Positions 34,922 to 48,100 of a stretch of 64,000 nt of DNA are shown here, one piece after another. How positions within the stretch are numbered: the first letter of the stretch is position 1; the number at the start of each line of letters is the position of its first letter. The notes below the pieces were generated by a model that did not search any database, was not told the origin of the DNA, and saw nothing but the letters and a program-made list of their open reading frames with translations. The position numbers and the translations under genes are program-made. Source of the stretch: Euryodendron excelsum (lineage: Eukaryota > Streptophyta > Magnoliopsida > Ericales > Pentaphylacaceae); assembly GCA_033060915.1 (NCBI GenBank), contig CM065382.1, positions 2,056,501-2,120,500 of the forward strand, in the 5' to 3' direction.

Positions 34922-37370
34922 ATGGTGGAGGCGAAGACGAAGGCACCGTCGCACTGGTGGTGGTTCGACAGCCACAACAGCAACGACGCCACCCCAAGAC
35001 GGTCGCCATGGCTCCAATCGACCCTTGCAGGTAGAAACTACTTTCTGTTTTTATATATTTATAAAGATTTGGATTTGATCATTGCGCTAGTTTATTGAGC
35101 AATTTGAAATTGATAAAACTATATCTATCTATCTCTTATATTTTATAGCGGTTCTTGACCGTTAGAGAGTGATTGAGATTGAGAAATCTTGAAACTTTTT
35201 GATGTCGAGTCTTTTTAGCCAAAAGAGCTGACTTTACGAGTGACCAAACTTGGAAAGACTGGCTGTTACCAACTCACCATATCAGGATTCAGGGGCAAAT
35301 CATATTTTACTGTTGGAAATTTAGAAGATAAGAACAGTTCAACTAACTAGTTGATTAGGGGAAAAAATCAGTAGCCCTTTAGCTGTTGATTACAGTCGTT
35401 CATACTCTGAACATTTAGCTGTTGATTACATAATAACATGCTTGGTGATTAATCGCAGCCGTTTCTAACAATTTTGATGCATGAAGGATACCCCCAAAGG
35501 GGAGTAAATGTTAGGTAACCCGATTGTACCACATCATCATTTTGACATGGCACAATATACCAATAATTAAAGCCACATAACCATGTAAATCCTAATCAGT
35601 GTTTAAATTTAAATTTTTCTGCCTAAAATAAGATGAAATTCTAATTATTAGGAGTTAACATGATTATATGACTACATATTATTGGCTCGTTACACCACAT
35701 CAACATGATGATGTGATACAACTGTTGTATATAAGGCCCTGTTTGGTAACGTTTTTTGTTTTTGTTTCTAAAAATTTAGAAAACAATGATTGTTTAATGT
35801 TTTTTGGTTTTAGTTGTTTATAAAATCTTGAAAAAGAAAACGAAAAACACTAAAATGGACACAACGGTAACCTACAAATGTCCATCAACAGACCATAAAA
35901 AACACACAAAAAAAAAAACAAACAGCAAAAACAAACAATAAAAAACAAAAATTGACAACGTTACCGAACATGGCCTAATATTTTCTCTACAAGGAGAATG
36001 GATGGTGGAGGGTTCTACATATTATCATGAACTGATGGACTAGGATTAGAAGTTATGGGGATTAGGCCAACTCACATCTTCTTGGTGTTGGTTTTTTGAT
36101 GGTAAACGGTCAGTTCTTTGATGATGTGTGGGCTGGGGGATAGTAGGGCTAGTAATTGGCATACTGATTTATATGGTCCTCAATGGAAAGAGCCTCTGAG
36201 TTTCATAGACACCATTCAATATTTCATATGTTACCTTTTAGGAATGACCCAAATATGTTTGTCCATACATCCAGTTTTAACCCTCGAAAAGTAGTCTTTG
36301 ATGGCCTAATAATTTAGTGGACCTCATTAGAATAGTTAAAGTAGCTTTCTTATGCACACAATAGAGATACTTTCTATAAAAAGGGCCAAGGTTTCTTTTC
36401 ACTTTTAATTCTATTTCCTGCGTGGGATCCTATAATAATTGATTGATTGAAATCCCCTCGCCTTTTGGGTATGAATGCCCGTATGATATAGTATTGTACA
36501 CTAGTCTAGTGGGAGACCCATCATATATTATTGATACCGCTAATCTGAATTTGCATTTCTTCTCATTTTATCTCCCACTGTGTTAATCATTTTCCTTAAT
36601 TTTTATTTCCTTATTTCTACCGTTATGGATTTGCTGAGATTGATGCATGCCCTTTTGACTACCACCCAGACCTAGATGAGAAGACAAAGGCTATGCTGTC
36701 GATTATTGAGGAAGATGCAGATTCCTTTGCCCAACGTGCAGAGATATATTACAAGAAGCGGCCAGAGCTGATTAGCATGGTTGAGGATTTGTATCGGGCC
36801 CATCGTTCATTAGCAGAGAGACATGATCAAGTTAAGTCTGACACTGGATTTCGCCTCATTACGCCATGGGCATCCCCACTGTCCTTCAAATATCAACAAG
36901 AGAAGTCAATGACCTCCATTGATAAATCCTATGATAGCTACTCTGAGACCTATGACCCTGTCGAGTCTGCTGAGTCCGAGGTTGATGATCCTGAACAAGA
37001 AGAAGGAGAAGAAGAAAAATATCAAATTGGCAAAGAAATGGTGGAAGAGGAAGTTTCAAGTGAGGTGGTCAATGATGAAGTGATGAAGCTCAGGGAAGAA
37101 CTTGAGAGACTCAAAGAAGAGAACAATGTTCAAAAGGAACAACTAGCAGAGAAAGATGAAGAGAAAAGAGAGGTCATAAGACACCTCAGTATAGCTATGG
37201 ATGTGCTTAGGGAGGAGAATGTGAAGCTGAGGAAGTGCTTTTCTAAAGAAACCCCATCCCCCAAGAAATGGAGCCCTACTGAATTCCACAAATTGAAGGG
37301 GATGTTTCTGGGGAAGTTGTTCAATGGGTCTCCAAACAAAAAATCACAGGCTAGTGTTGTTGCTCCGTAG
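34922..37370 (+). CDS. NET3C: NETWORKED 3-type actin-binding protein (269 aa, two exons)
   Basis: Exon 1 is 34922-35030 and exon 2 is 36670-37370; CTTGCAG|GTAGAA ... CACCCAG|ACCTAG joins in frame with an Asp codon split across the intron. Residues about 10-90 form the NAB (KIP1-like) actin-binding domain: WWWFDSH, SPWLQSTLADLDEKTKAML, EEDADSFAQRAEIYYKKRPEL and a DLYRAHRSLAERHDQ helix. An acidic linker follows (PEQEEGEEE), then a coiled coil at about 172-225 (VMKLREELERLKEENN to LREENVKLRK). The basic tail HKLKGMFLGKLFNGSPNKK resembles the NET3 C-terminus. Such proteins link actin to membranes such as ER-plasma-membrane contact sites or the nuclear envelope. ATGs further upstream in the same frame lie in the inferred 5' UTR intron. 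NET3C is preferred over NET3A by gene order only. Confidence 0.88.
35735..35975. mobile_element. Tourist/Harbinger-like MITE in the NET3 intron
   Basis: The left end GGCCCTGTTTGGTAACGTT pairs with the right end AACGTTACCGAACATGGCC over 19 bp with two mismatches. The element is 241 bp and A/T-rich inside. TAA is duplicated on both sides (35732-35734 and 35976-35978), the trinucleotide expected for PIF/Harbinger insertions. Confidence 0.85.
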
Positions 37371-37791
37371 ATGCAGATTACATGCCAGATAGTAACTGCT
37401 AGAACACAGTTCATGATGTAATATATAGGATTTAAACTTGATTCAGTACAATATTTTATTTTGAAGTAGTTTTCTTTCATTTGTGGTAGTTCTTTGTAGA
37501 TCAGTACTTCTAGTGATTAATTCTCTATGTGGGTTATATTCAGGGTTTATTAGGCCTTTTCTGCTTTGCTGAAAAAGTAACAGTTATTTATTTATTATTT
37601 TTATCTTTTGAAGTTAGAACAATGACATACACGTCATAATCCTAACATCACACTAACATACAATATGCTTGGGGAAAACAACAAATAAAACAAATCTACA
37701 AACAAGAAGAGAAAGTGGAACCTTACAATAATTGGAGCTGCCCACCCACAGTTATAGGCCTCACATACCATAAAAGCTGAATAAACCACCT

Positions 37792-38211
37792 TTACATACC
37801 AGAGAGCTGCATTAACCAAAACGCCATCAAACCCAGAAACATGGCTGAATTTAGATATGCAGACAAGTCTAGAGCAACTGAGGAGGGAGCTGGTGAAGGC
37901 CCGGATGGTGAATTGGCCATGCTTGGCCCTGGAGCTAATAGTTCGTCTGGATTTGGAGGGCTCGGGCTGGAAGGAATGGTTGGCAGTGAGGACTCGGTTG
38001 GAGAGGGTGCAGCCCCACCAGGCGAAGGGAAGAGTGGAGTAATATCTGGAGATAAGGTTGGAGGAGAGGAAACAGGAGAATTTGGCAGAAATGCAGGCGC
38101 AGCCGAAATAGTTGAGGTTGATAACTTCAACTGAGATGTTGTTAAAGCTAGTGAAGAGGAGCAGCCCATGAAAACCATAACCAATACCAACTGTAGCAGT
38201 TTGGAAGCCAT
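37792..38211 (-). CDS. AGP26: Classical arabinogalactan protein, AGP26 type (139 aa, single exon)
   Basis: A signal peptide (residues about 1-23, MASKLLQLVLVMVFMGCSSS) is followed by a Pro/Ser/Ala/Thr-rich body with SP, AP and TP dipeptides, which are arabinogalactan attachment sites after Pro hydroxylation. The block ISAAPAFLPNSPV...DITPLFPSPGG is the conserved core I recall from the AGP25/26/27 subgroup. The C-terminus (residues about 118-139, LNSAMFLGLMAFWLMQL) is hydrophobic and follows small residues, as in GPI-anchor signals, so the mature protein should sit on the outer face of the plasma membrane. The gene converges on NET3 (stops about 420 bases apart) and lies downstream of DEG2 on the same strand. 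The plus-strand Gly/Glu-rich open frames here are its shadows. Confidence 0.9.
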   Translation of the reverse strand: MASKLLQLVLVMVFMGCSSSLALTTSQLKLSTSTISAAPAFLPNSPVSSPPTLSPDITPLFPSPGGAAPSPTESSLPTIPSSPSPPNPDELLAPGPSMANSPSGPSPAPSSVALDLSAYLNSAMFLGLMAFWLMQLSGM

Positions 38212-38249
38212 TAATAATGGTAGAATACTCCTTTTCTAGGAACTGTAAT

Positions 38250-38274
38250 GAGAGAGAGAGAGAGAGAGAGAGAG
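38250..38274. repeat. (GA)n tract upstream of the AGP26 gene
   Basis: About twelve dinucleotides lie 40-65 bases upstream of the AGP ATG, reading (CT)n on the coding strand, and probably belong to its leader. GA/CT tracts also occur in the inferred leaders of NET3 and ARF. Confidence 0.7.
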
Positions 38275-39144
38275 TAGTGATGATTGAAGCTTAAAAGGAT
38301 GCGTTGAGAAGTTATGGTGGGGACGCAATGATAGGTGGCAAGAGATTATTGGGGTTTTAATTCTGATGATTACAGCTTTGTATGGTTGTGCTAAAGCCGA
38401 AGGACAAATATTGCAGCTTTGATTTTTCGTTCTGGAACGCATGAGGATGAGTTGTCTGCCTTGTTTTTTTCTAGTGGTCTTTCGCAGCTATTTCGCCCGT
38501 GAAAATTTGTTTTTTTGAGGTGCGGATTTATATCGGGTGTGGTGTGGTACACCTCAAAAGTCCTCTCGTATGGCTGATGATGTAACTACGGTGGATATTG
38601 ATGCAAGGGCTAAAACAAAATAAAGCGACCAGGGCAATTTTGTCATTTACCCTCTAATTCCAAATCTATATTACTTATCTCCCTTTCCCAAATTTCTTGT
38701 TGGAGGATGCTGGTATTCCAAAGCGCAGTCTAGCAAGGAGAGGATTGTATGTAGCTGCAGTAGATGCCCAAAATAGAAAATCAGTCTAAAATAGAAATAT
38801 GGCAAGCTAGGCAGAACCCTAAATTGAAAGACTGGAAGTATTATATTTCCTATTAAATTGAATCAAAATTTGAATATTATTCACTCTCACAGAAGGATAA
38901 ATACATCAATGCTTTCCAAGGCCACCCATGACCGCCAGTTCAGGATTCACAGAATGCCCTCCCCAGATAATTGAATCAATGAATGTGGAAATTCCGAAGA
39001 ACTGACATATAAAAGAGCATGTCATGACTGAAAAATGAGCAGAACCTATGCTATGAATGATTTTTCGATGGCCTGCAAGCTGCAATCACACTTTGTGAAG
39101 AATGGCTGCAGTGAGATTTCAGGTTGAGCTGCTCTAATTAGCGA

Positions 39145-42100
39145 TTATGCCCAAAGAAGCGTATCAAAGCCAAATTCCAAATTTGAAATTGGACTCTCTC
39201 CATAATCCTGGTGATCCTTTGCTGGGTCGTCTCCCATAGAATCCACATATGGCTCCAAAAGATCAGGAGATCTTTGAGATGGGATGCCATAATCTTTGAG
39301 AATGCGGGATGAGGCAGCAGCAGAAGCCTCCCTTTCCAAAACGGCGAGATAATTGTCTTCAAACTCAAAAACTAGATATTTGTCCTTGCATGCTAAGTAT
39401 CAACAGACAACTATGAGGAACGGAGTAACACAGAAGAAAAACTTTAACAGATAGTAGAGCCAGATCTTACAATCAACCAGATGAGCTAGGTGATGAATGT
39501 TCTTTATTCGAGTCCCGTTGAACTTCAAGACCTGCAATAATTTGATTTGAGAACAATGCATATGAATTGGCAAATACCGTTTCAAAGTTGAAGTGGTAAC
39601 AACTAACTTGCCTGCTGATTGCCCATATCCTCATATCCAATATTTACTTCATTTGCTAAGACCTTGGACAGAAGAGAAAGATTAGCAAAGCAAAATCCTG
39701 TGAACAGACGAGAAAGATCAAAGAAGGAAAATCCTATAGCAATAAACTACTTTCAGTTTGCATGTATCCCTTGATAACAATATGTAGTTACCATCAAAGA
39801 TCGTCTTGCCCTAAAAGTCAGAACCGCGATTAAAGAGAGAGGAAAAAAGGCATTATCCGAACGACAATTCATATGCAAGGGAAGTATCAAGGTACACGGC
39901 GCCCATCATCACAACATCTCAAGCATATTATTTTAAGACAAAAATATGTATAGCTACCTGCGATAGTATCACAATCTGTTCCCCTTTAAACCTTGCCAAG
40001 GAGTAACGTGCTTTTGCCAGTAGTTTCAACTAAGCCAAGAAGAGAAACAACTGATTAACTTAAAAACTTAAAACAATCAATTGGGTCAATGAACATTAGA
40101 CGGGTAATAACTTCAGGCCATAGGTGTCACTAATTACTCTTAACAACTTACCCCAAAGCTGTCTTCACATTCCTCTCTGCAAAAGGGAAGACACATAAGT
40201 TAGCTTGTCTATACATTAGCAATTACTAAAATATGTGCTCAGCTAAGTGAATGTAGCTTTAAGGGCCCAAGATCTAATAGAACATACTCGATGAGCGGTT
40301 CTGACAGTGGAGTAAACACCAAACCAGCAACTATTAAATATGAAGGTTGACCTCCTTCAATGTGATAGGGAACCTTGACATGAAAGCATAAATGACCCAA
40401 ATTAATTAGTATCAAAACAATGGAAGTAACAAAACTCACATTATCAAAAAAAATTAAAGTACTAAAATTTTAATCACACACAGTCAAGTTTCTCATTGTA
40501 TACCAAATGCACACGTGGGTTTAAAACTGCTTGAACCTTCATAAAAGCTCCGGCTCTAATAATTCCAAGCTCTGTTACATCACCTGCAAATCTAAACCTG
40601 AATATCCTTAGATCTCTAAGATAAAACCCACCAATTTTTGCTTATCAGAAGAATAAAAGACTGACATCATATGGAAAACTGGAGCACAAAATAAATAAAT
40701 AAAAAATCATCATGAAATGCAAACATGGTCATACTGTGCATATACCTGTTCAAAACATAGCAGAAAAGACATTTGGAGAAGGCAGATAACCTACCCAGTG
40801 ATCGTAAACAAATAGCATCAACAGGAGAGGAAATGACAGTTTGACTGAGGAATTTATATAACAAACCATACAACAACAAACCATGCTGCACGTATCTATA
40901 TAAGTTGTAGCAAAGAAGTGGGACAGGCACAATACAGCAGCAAAATAGTATTGTTCAGTCGTGAAGTGTATGCCAAGCTGAATTGCCAAGATGGCAATAA
41001 ATGTGTGCCACATAAAGCGCCACATTTAAATGTTAGTCAAGGACTGATCAAACAGTGTGTTTTACGGCACTAAAAGGAGCAGAAAATTTCAAACTTAAAT
41101 TCAATTTGTTGACAGAGAATTAAGAGCTTTACTTTTGACTAATAAGGTAGCGAAATGCAATGCGCTCAGTTGATCGGAATGGTACTGTTCCTTCACATGC
41201 TATATGGACTCCATCAAAGCTTACAATCACGTCCCCCTAAAAAAGCATGAATTTACAAATATTATTCCACTCGTTAGAACATTGTATTTATCAACATAAT
41301 TTGATGATTGTAAAAAGTCAGAAGCCCCAAAAATTGTATAATTGGGTAAAATCAAAAGAATAAGAAAATTCAAACTAGAATACTATGAGACGCCTACAAA
41401 AACACAAAACACATGTATAGGCTGGATCACTTTACACTGTAAGAACTGCTATCCTTACAACCCCCTAGTAAACTGCCACCAGATTAGCATCCCGGTCATG
41501 CTTGTCAGATGTGCATCTATTTTAATTTTTTCATTAAAAAGCTGTGAGTCCAAGGATGTGAAAGCTAAAAATGCAATCAATTTGATATTCAGGATGCATG
41601 ACAAGCATGCTAGCATTCAAGCTAGAGATGCACTTTGCAAAACCTGAGACTCCTAAAAAAGTTATTGTGCAGAAGATAGCAATTTTTACACTTAAGTGTG
41701 AATTGATATTGATCCCTATCTTTACACAAGTATATTAAAAGAGAAGGAGTATTTGAGGAGTGGTAATGTTGAGTCTCAAATCATCTGCACTTTTATGCAG
41801 AATCTAGAAGCCTTCTTTACAAGTAGTGCTGGACTTACTGGTCATTACAGCTAATTCAGGAGCTTTAGGGGAGCTTTCAGCGAGATTTCCTTATACCTTA
41901 CTACTCTCCTGTCCCAGCACTCCATTTTACAATCAAAAAATATTCTGGGATTCGAACCTACGACCAATCAGTTAACAGCCAACTGAGTTTCCTATAAGTG
42001 AAATGCCACCATACTAAAATCCATTGGACAATGTTGAGAAGCATTTCAATAACAACAGCACAAGTTTTTCCTACTGGTGATCACATTATGAACGCATATC

Positions 42101-45100
42101 AAGAATGGCCAAAATCTTTTATACAGACCTCCTTCAAGACATTGCTGGCATCAGAAGTGGGCTCAACTCTTCTCACAAGGACACCCTGCACAAACCAGAT
42201 ATTGTGGAAAAATGTTAAGTGAAAATTAAAGTAGGATCAAATTCACAAGACAAGAAAAGAAGCAATACAGCAATATCATATTAGTTTTACCATAAGGAAG
42301 CAATAAAATAAAACAGGTGGCCTGACACTGATCCAACTTCATGCTTTACATAATCCATATATAACAAACCAAAAGATTCCTCGATACAAAAAAGCCTCAA
42401 ATCCAAGGCATTAAATATTAGTAAGACATCTTTTTCTTTATATTGCCATCCAGCACTATGGCCACATCTTCCATAAGTATAAAAATCCATAAGGCATTCA
42501 CCGCCTCTGACCAATTACAGATACTGATTTTCAAGGCATCTCTTTTCTATATTGGCTCTGACCTGAATCAAGACACTCCTTTGATGGTGCAGGATTTCGT
42601 ACAGCTAGACAATCACGGTTCATCGCTTGGAGGGAGTGAATAGAAGCAAGCAGGCACAAATGAATGGCATTCAAGTCTAAACCACAATATATAAGAGGGT
42701 GAAAGCATTAGATCTAAATGCTAAGGTGTATACCTCACCATCAGATTACATTTGAAGTGTAACTTCTTCTTGTTCAAAAGGTCATACGGGATCTCCTCCA
42801 GTCCCAATGTTCCCTTAGTGCAACTTTCACCTTCCTTCTGTCGTCCACATATCACATCTTTCCCATTCCTCCAGTCCCAATGTTCCCTTAGCGCAACTTT
42901 CACCTTCCTTCTGTCGTCCACATATCACATCTTTCCCATCTTTCACTCTTTTCCCCGCATACAACTCCCTCCGTCATCAACCCACTAGCAATTTTATTGC
43001 CAACAACAGCAAAACCTCCTATCATATGAACTCTAACAAAAGAACTGAGAGGACTCTTCGTATAAACAAAGAGCACAAATGACACACACGTAGTTTATAC
43101 TATTAATCATGCCAAATAATGAGATTGCACAGCTGAAGCAAAATTCTGCAAGTGCCTTTGTAGAAACAAGAAAATATAATTAGTCGCACCAGTACATCCG
43201 AAAGAGATTAACCTCATTAGATGGCACTTTCAAGCAGGCTCGTAGTGCTGGATTTTCCAATTTTTGCAACAACACACCAAGGCAAGGGAAACCTGGAAAT
43301 TTATGCATAAATGAGTATTTAAGATCATTAGAAGTCAATTGGAAAAAACATGCTCAAATATCCAGAATAAAGTCTTACTACAGACAGGTGAACTGCAATA
43401 AATAGCAGAGAAAGGAATATTAGAAGTGCCAGCATATTAGCCAATCAAGTCCCAGTCCAATGACTTGTGGGTGCACATATTTGTCAAAAGGAATATGGCA
43501 AATGAAGGCCTCGCTCAAGCTGGTTTGTTTGGACAGCAGCGCGCAAAGCAATTCTGACAATTGAAAACCTTAGGAAGAGAGGTAAATTTATGATGGATTA
43601 GTATTGTATGTGTACGGAAGCAGGGGAATGTGTGAACCATATTCTTTTACATTGTCCAGTGGTGAGGGAGGTGTGGGGATTGGTCTTCAGTCTTCACAGT
43701 TTTTGGGGTGGAATGGGTGATGTCGTGGTTAGTAAGGCAAGTTTTGTGCCCAAGGGGTCAAGACAGGAAAGCTTGGGAGGTTGCTCCCTCATGTGTCATG
43801 TGGTGCATGTGGAGAGAGAGGAACAGGCAATCTTTTAAAGGTCTTGAATGGTCAATATATAGTTTGAAAGGAATTGTTCCATCTCCCTTTTTTATAAGCT
43901 GAGGGAGGCTTGTCCCTTTTCTTTAAATTCTTGTGTAGAGTTTTTGGAGCGGCTGAATATCCTTGTGGATATTTAGGGTCTTTTTCTTCTTTTCTTTTTG
44001 AGGATATCTGTATACTTTCAGAGTTACAAGGTTGCACCCGCTCTTTGGTGCTTCTTAAAGCATTTTACTTATCAAAAAAAATATTTTTCAAGCACAAGGA
44101 CAAACAGACATCCACATGATCAAATAACCTCTACAGCAGGAATGAAAGAACAGACAGCTAAATACAAAAATGACAACAAGAATAAGCATGTCCATAATTA
44201 TTAAATTATATACTTTTTCAATGTCAGCAAGAAAGGAATATACAGAAGGAACAACAGTAAGGACTTTCAAAGATCCAATAAGCAACCCAAAACACTCTGA
44301 CATACAACCCAGAGATGGCAAAGGGGCAGGAAGATGAAGTCTCTCTGATAGTAGACTTCAAACTCATGTTTATCATCATAAAAATGAAGGTCTTCTCCCC
44401 CATGCCTGATTAGATTATAATAAATAAATGTTCTCCATCCTTAAGGCACTCCAAAAAGCGTCAGCAGACTCGGCACCATCATCATTCGTGTAAACCAATG
44501 GGCACATATTAAGGGACTAAACCCAAGCATAATGCAGTTCATAAGCATAAAGCAACCAGAATGAAATTGATAATTTTAAGAAGAATGTCTCACCACTGTA
44601 CTTCCCATTCTTCTTGTAGTCATCCAAAAAATGAGACACTACTGTAGTTGGAATTACATATCCAATATTCTCAGCCTCTTCAGATCTGTAAACCTGAAGG
44701 AAGTTTCTCGTAAAACAAAGGAAAAACAGCTTACTTATCAGTAATCCTTGTACAAGCTAGAATGAAAATATGGAGAATTCAGGTCATTAAATAATGTAAA
44801 TTATGATACAAAAAATGAAAAATAATTCTTGCAACTACTACAATAATAGACTTTAACAAGAATGTGGCAGTACAAACCGTTAGGATTCCATATATAGCAG
44901 ATAGAAAAAAATGAAAGGTGCGAGGAAGCTAAAACCAAACTTTGACAAAGAACTACCTGAAATGCTACACCAATGCACTCTCCGTGATCATTGAAAGCAG
45001 GACCACCACTATTACCTAAAATTGAGCAAGTATAAGCAGTGGTTATAGCTCAGAACGAGAATATTACATATGGGTATTGCAGTGTTGACGCAATTGAAAT

Positions 45101-48100
45101 TTCGGTGACACTTTCAAGTTACAAAAATAGGATTGGAAAAGTTCCATTCAAGGAAAATTAGTTGTTAGACATCCACTAACCAGGATTTATTGCAGCATCA
45201 ATTTGAATGCCCAGCAACTCAGATGATCCATGAGCATACGATGTGACCTGACAGTATAGAACTGGTAAGAACCCTAATTGTTTGTTAAATATCACTCAAC
45301 GTGCAAAGTTACAATTTCAAGGCAATAAAAATTTGTAGCAAGTGATGTTATCCTTGTGTTACCTCTAATCTTTCACTTCTATAAATGAAGAAATTCAAGT
45401 CTGGTAAAAGAAACAGAAAGCAGTGTCACAGTTGCAAAACCGTAAGTCAATTAACATCAAAGTGTCAATGTCGTAGCGTTTTTCAATCAAATTGTTATTT
45501 AGTGAAAATTTCTTCAACCGTCAACTCTGGTTTGAGAAATAATGGAGATCATAAACAACATAAATGCAACACTTAGCCATAAGGAGTTATCAGGCTTTGG
45601 ACTCTTTTGCAAAGCTCCCACATGTTACATTTGAATGACGACAGCTTGGATATGAACCATCTGCCTTCTACAAGGAGCTCTATTCGAGAGGAAGCACTGG
45701 CTCTTATTGAAATAGACCTTTTGGCCCTTACAATCTCCTTCTTATATGTTCGTAGAAAGATTTAAAGTCAATGACCATTATTATGGCATCATTCACATAG
45801 AGAAGGTAGGAGATTGCTGGGCGCAATCACGAACCATGCTAATGTGTTATATTTTGCAATGGTACAAACTCTATTGGCCCAGCTTAGTACTTCTTCAGTT
45901 AAAATCATTAACCAGCTGCCCCATGACACATAGACGGTTCTCAGAATGGATAGATGGGTTTCACTTAGCATTAGTCAATTTAGTCTAAAGAAGAAACAAT
46001 TTGTATGTAATGTGCTTTGTCTTCGTTGCTCTCAAAACTTACTTCAGCTTTTAATTTACAGATTTTTCTTTATATCATTCATATTTTGGAGAAGAATGCA
46101 TAGTAAATAATCTTCAACGGAATGACAGAAATAAGAATAAATTGCCATTAAAACGATATGACTATAAATTTTCAAGGGTATTGAAGTTCTGCCAGAAACT
46201 AGTTTATGAACAAGCATGGGTAGCTTTAGAACTCTAGAATGTCCAACAACATTCAAGTCCAATATATGTGACATATTTAACTTTCGATCATCTGTGTTGT
46301 GATACCACTGGCTGTCAGTGTTTACTGAATCCAATTCAAATAACTCCTCGATTATACTTTTGCCAACTTCGTCACTTTGGACTGTAGAATGTCCAACTGT
46401 ATTCAAGAAAAATATATGTTTGATTGTGATCATCTATGTTGTGATGCGACAGGCTGTTAGTAGTCATAAGATCTGATTCAGAAGGAACCATTAAATATTC
46501 TTTAACTGACTCATTCCCCTATTTTCATTTATTTTTTACTTTTATTTTGGCACAGAAGATGAAGTTTTTCTAATTTAATCTCCATGTCTTATTTCAGAGG
46601 TGACAAACTTTTCATCTTTTGACAGCAATCAATGAGCCTCCACCCCCTTGCGCCCCGATAAAATATGATGAAAGCTGCTGTCACTCAATCTAGACAATAA
46701 CATATTGTCCATAAGATTTATAGCGTGATCTAAATTTATTGAAATACAAGGATTCAGGTAGATTATTGTCATTAAAAACAATATATAAGATGAACATCAA
46801 GCTGTGGCTTACTGTTCAGATATAGAGGGGAAAAACAAGTCAGAAGTGATGAACAGTGGAATGTCAGTAATTGATCAACTGTCACATAGGTTTACAGTTC
46901 TATGAAAATAACAAACCTCTATTCGTGATACCACTCCCTTAGTCACTGAAATGGTATCTCCTCCAAGGGGATAGCCTACAACAGTTACTGCATCCTGCAC
47001 ATTGAGAATCAAAGGAACAGTTTAAAAAGTTTCCACAGGAGACATGTTTATAGCATTGGAATAGATAATTCCTACATTACAAAAGCAGATATTAGGTTTA
47101 TTTCTCATCTACAAGTTTTCATAACATGCTGCCATATGGGCAAAAAGGGCTATTACATGGAACAGAGCCACTGAAGCTGCCACACAGGAATAAGCACGAC
47201 AAAAAAGAGTTATAAACACAAAATTGAACATATAACCAGAATTTAATGTAGTCATTAGTCATCAGATCCAGGCAATTTCCTGTGCAATGAGTCCATGACC
47301 AGATAATAAAATATGACTTCATATCTCAGCTCACACAACTTTTCCATAAAAAGATAAAAAGCGTAGTACATAAGTAGAATCCGAGGTCTAAAATTGTGGA
47401 GTTCAGCACCGTGCTGCCTTGGCTCCCGTTTCCTCCCAGCACTTACGCTTTTAAGCTACACAGGGCAACATCTCGACACTACTTCAATAAACTAGCCTTG
47501 ATTCTAAGAACATGAAGAGCACGGCATTAAAAAAATGCTTATGTTAAGTGTTTTCTTCAAGCACGTACCTTATTTACTTTCACATTTTTGTCTTTTCGTT
47601 TTAAGTTAATTTTGAACTTCTAAAAACAGAGATATATAAAGGCATAAGCAATTTATGCACCTCCATATAGGGGTACACAGGGACTTCTAGTATAATGAAA
47701 ATCATAAAAAGAGATTTATCTCAAAATTTTAGTTGTTCTACATAAATGTTGTAGAAGCCAATTTTAATTTTGCGAAAAATGCCAAATATTTCGTCAGCAT
47801 AGCACTCACAAATCACAATACTTTACTGAAATTCTTTGGCTCACTGTGGCCTGTGGCTTTGGCAACCAGGAAAACAGTAGAAACCTCGCATAACTTGATG
47901 AATCTTGGATGATGTTTCTCCTCTGGCCCATACTTCAAACACCAAATACTGGTTTGCCAACATTAGTGTAGTTAATGTTTCAGATTGACCTAGTCAACTG
48001 ATCCAATCCAGCCCAATATAGTTAGGCAAAGACACAGACTTGCATAGTGCTTCCAGAATGACCCACAACTACACTAAAATAACTTCATATAAATAGACGA

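Noticed and set aside
34802..35098. NET3 reading frame extended upstream to earlier ATGs
   Set aside because: The extra residues fall in an inferred 5' UTR intron and do not resemble the family; the start at 34922 fits NAB-domain proteins.
37841..38134. Plus-strand Glu/Gly-rich open frame
   Set aside because: Shadow of the Pro/Ser-rich AGP26 coding sequence on the other strand.
41945..41992. tRNA gene suggested by A- and B-box motifs
   Set aside because: No acceptor or anticodon stem can be drawn; the motifs fit a SINE head better.
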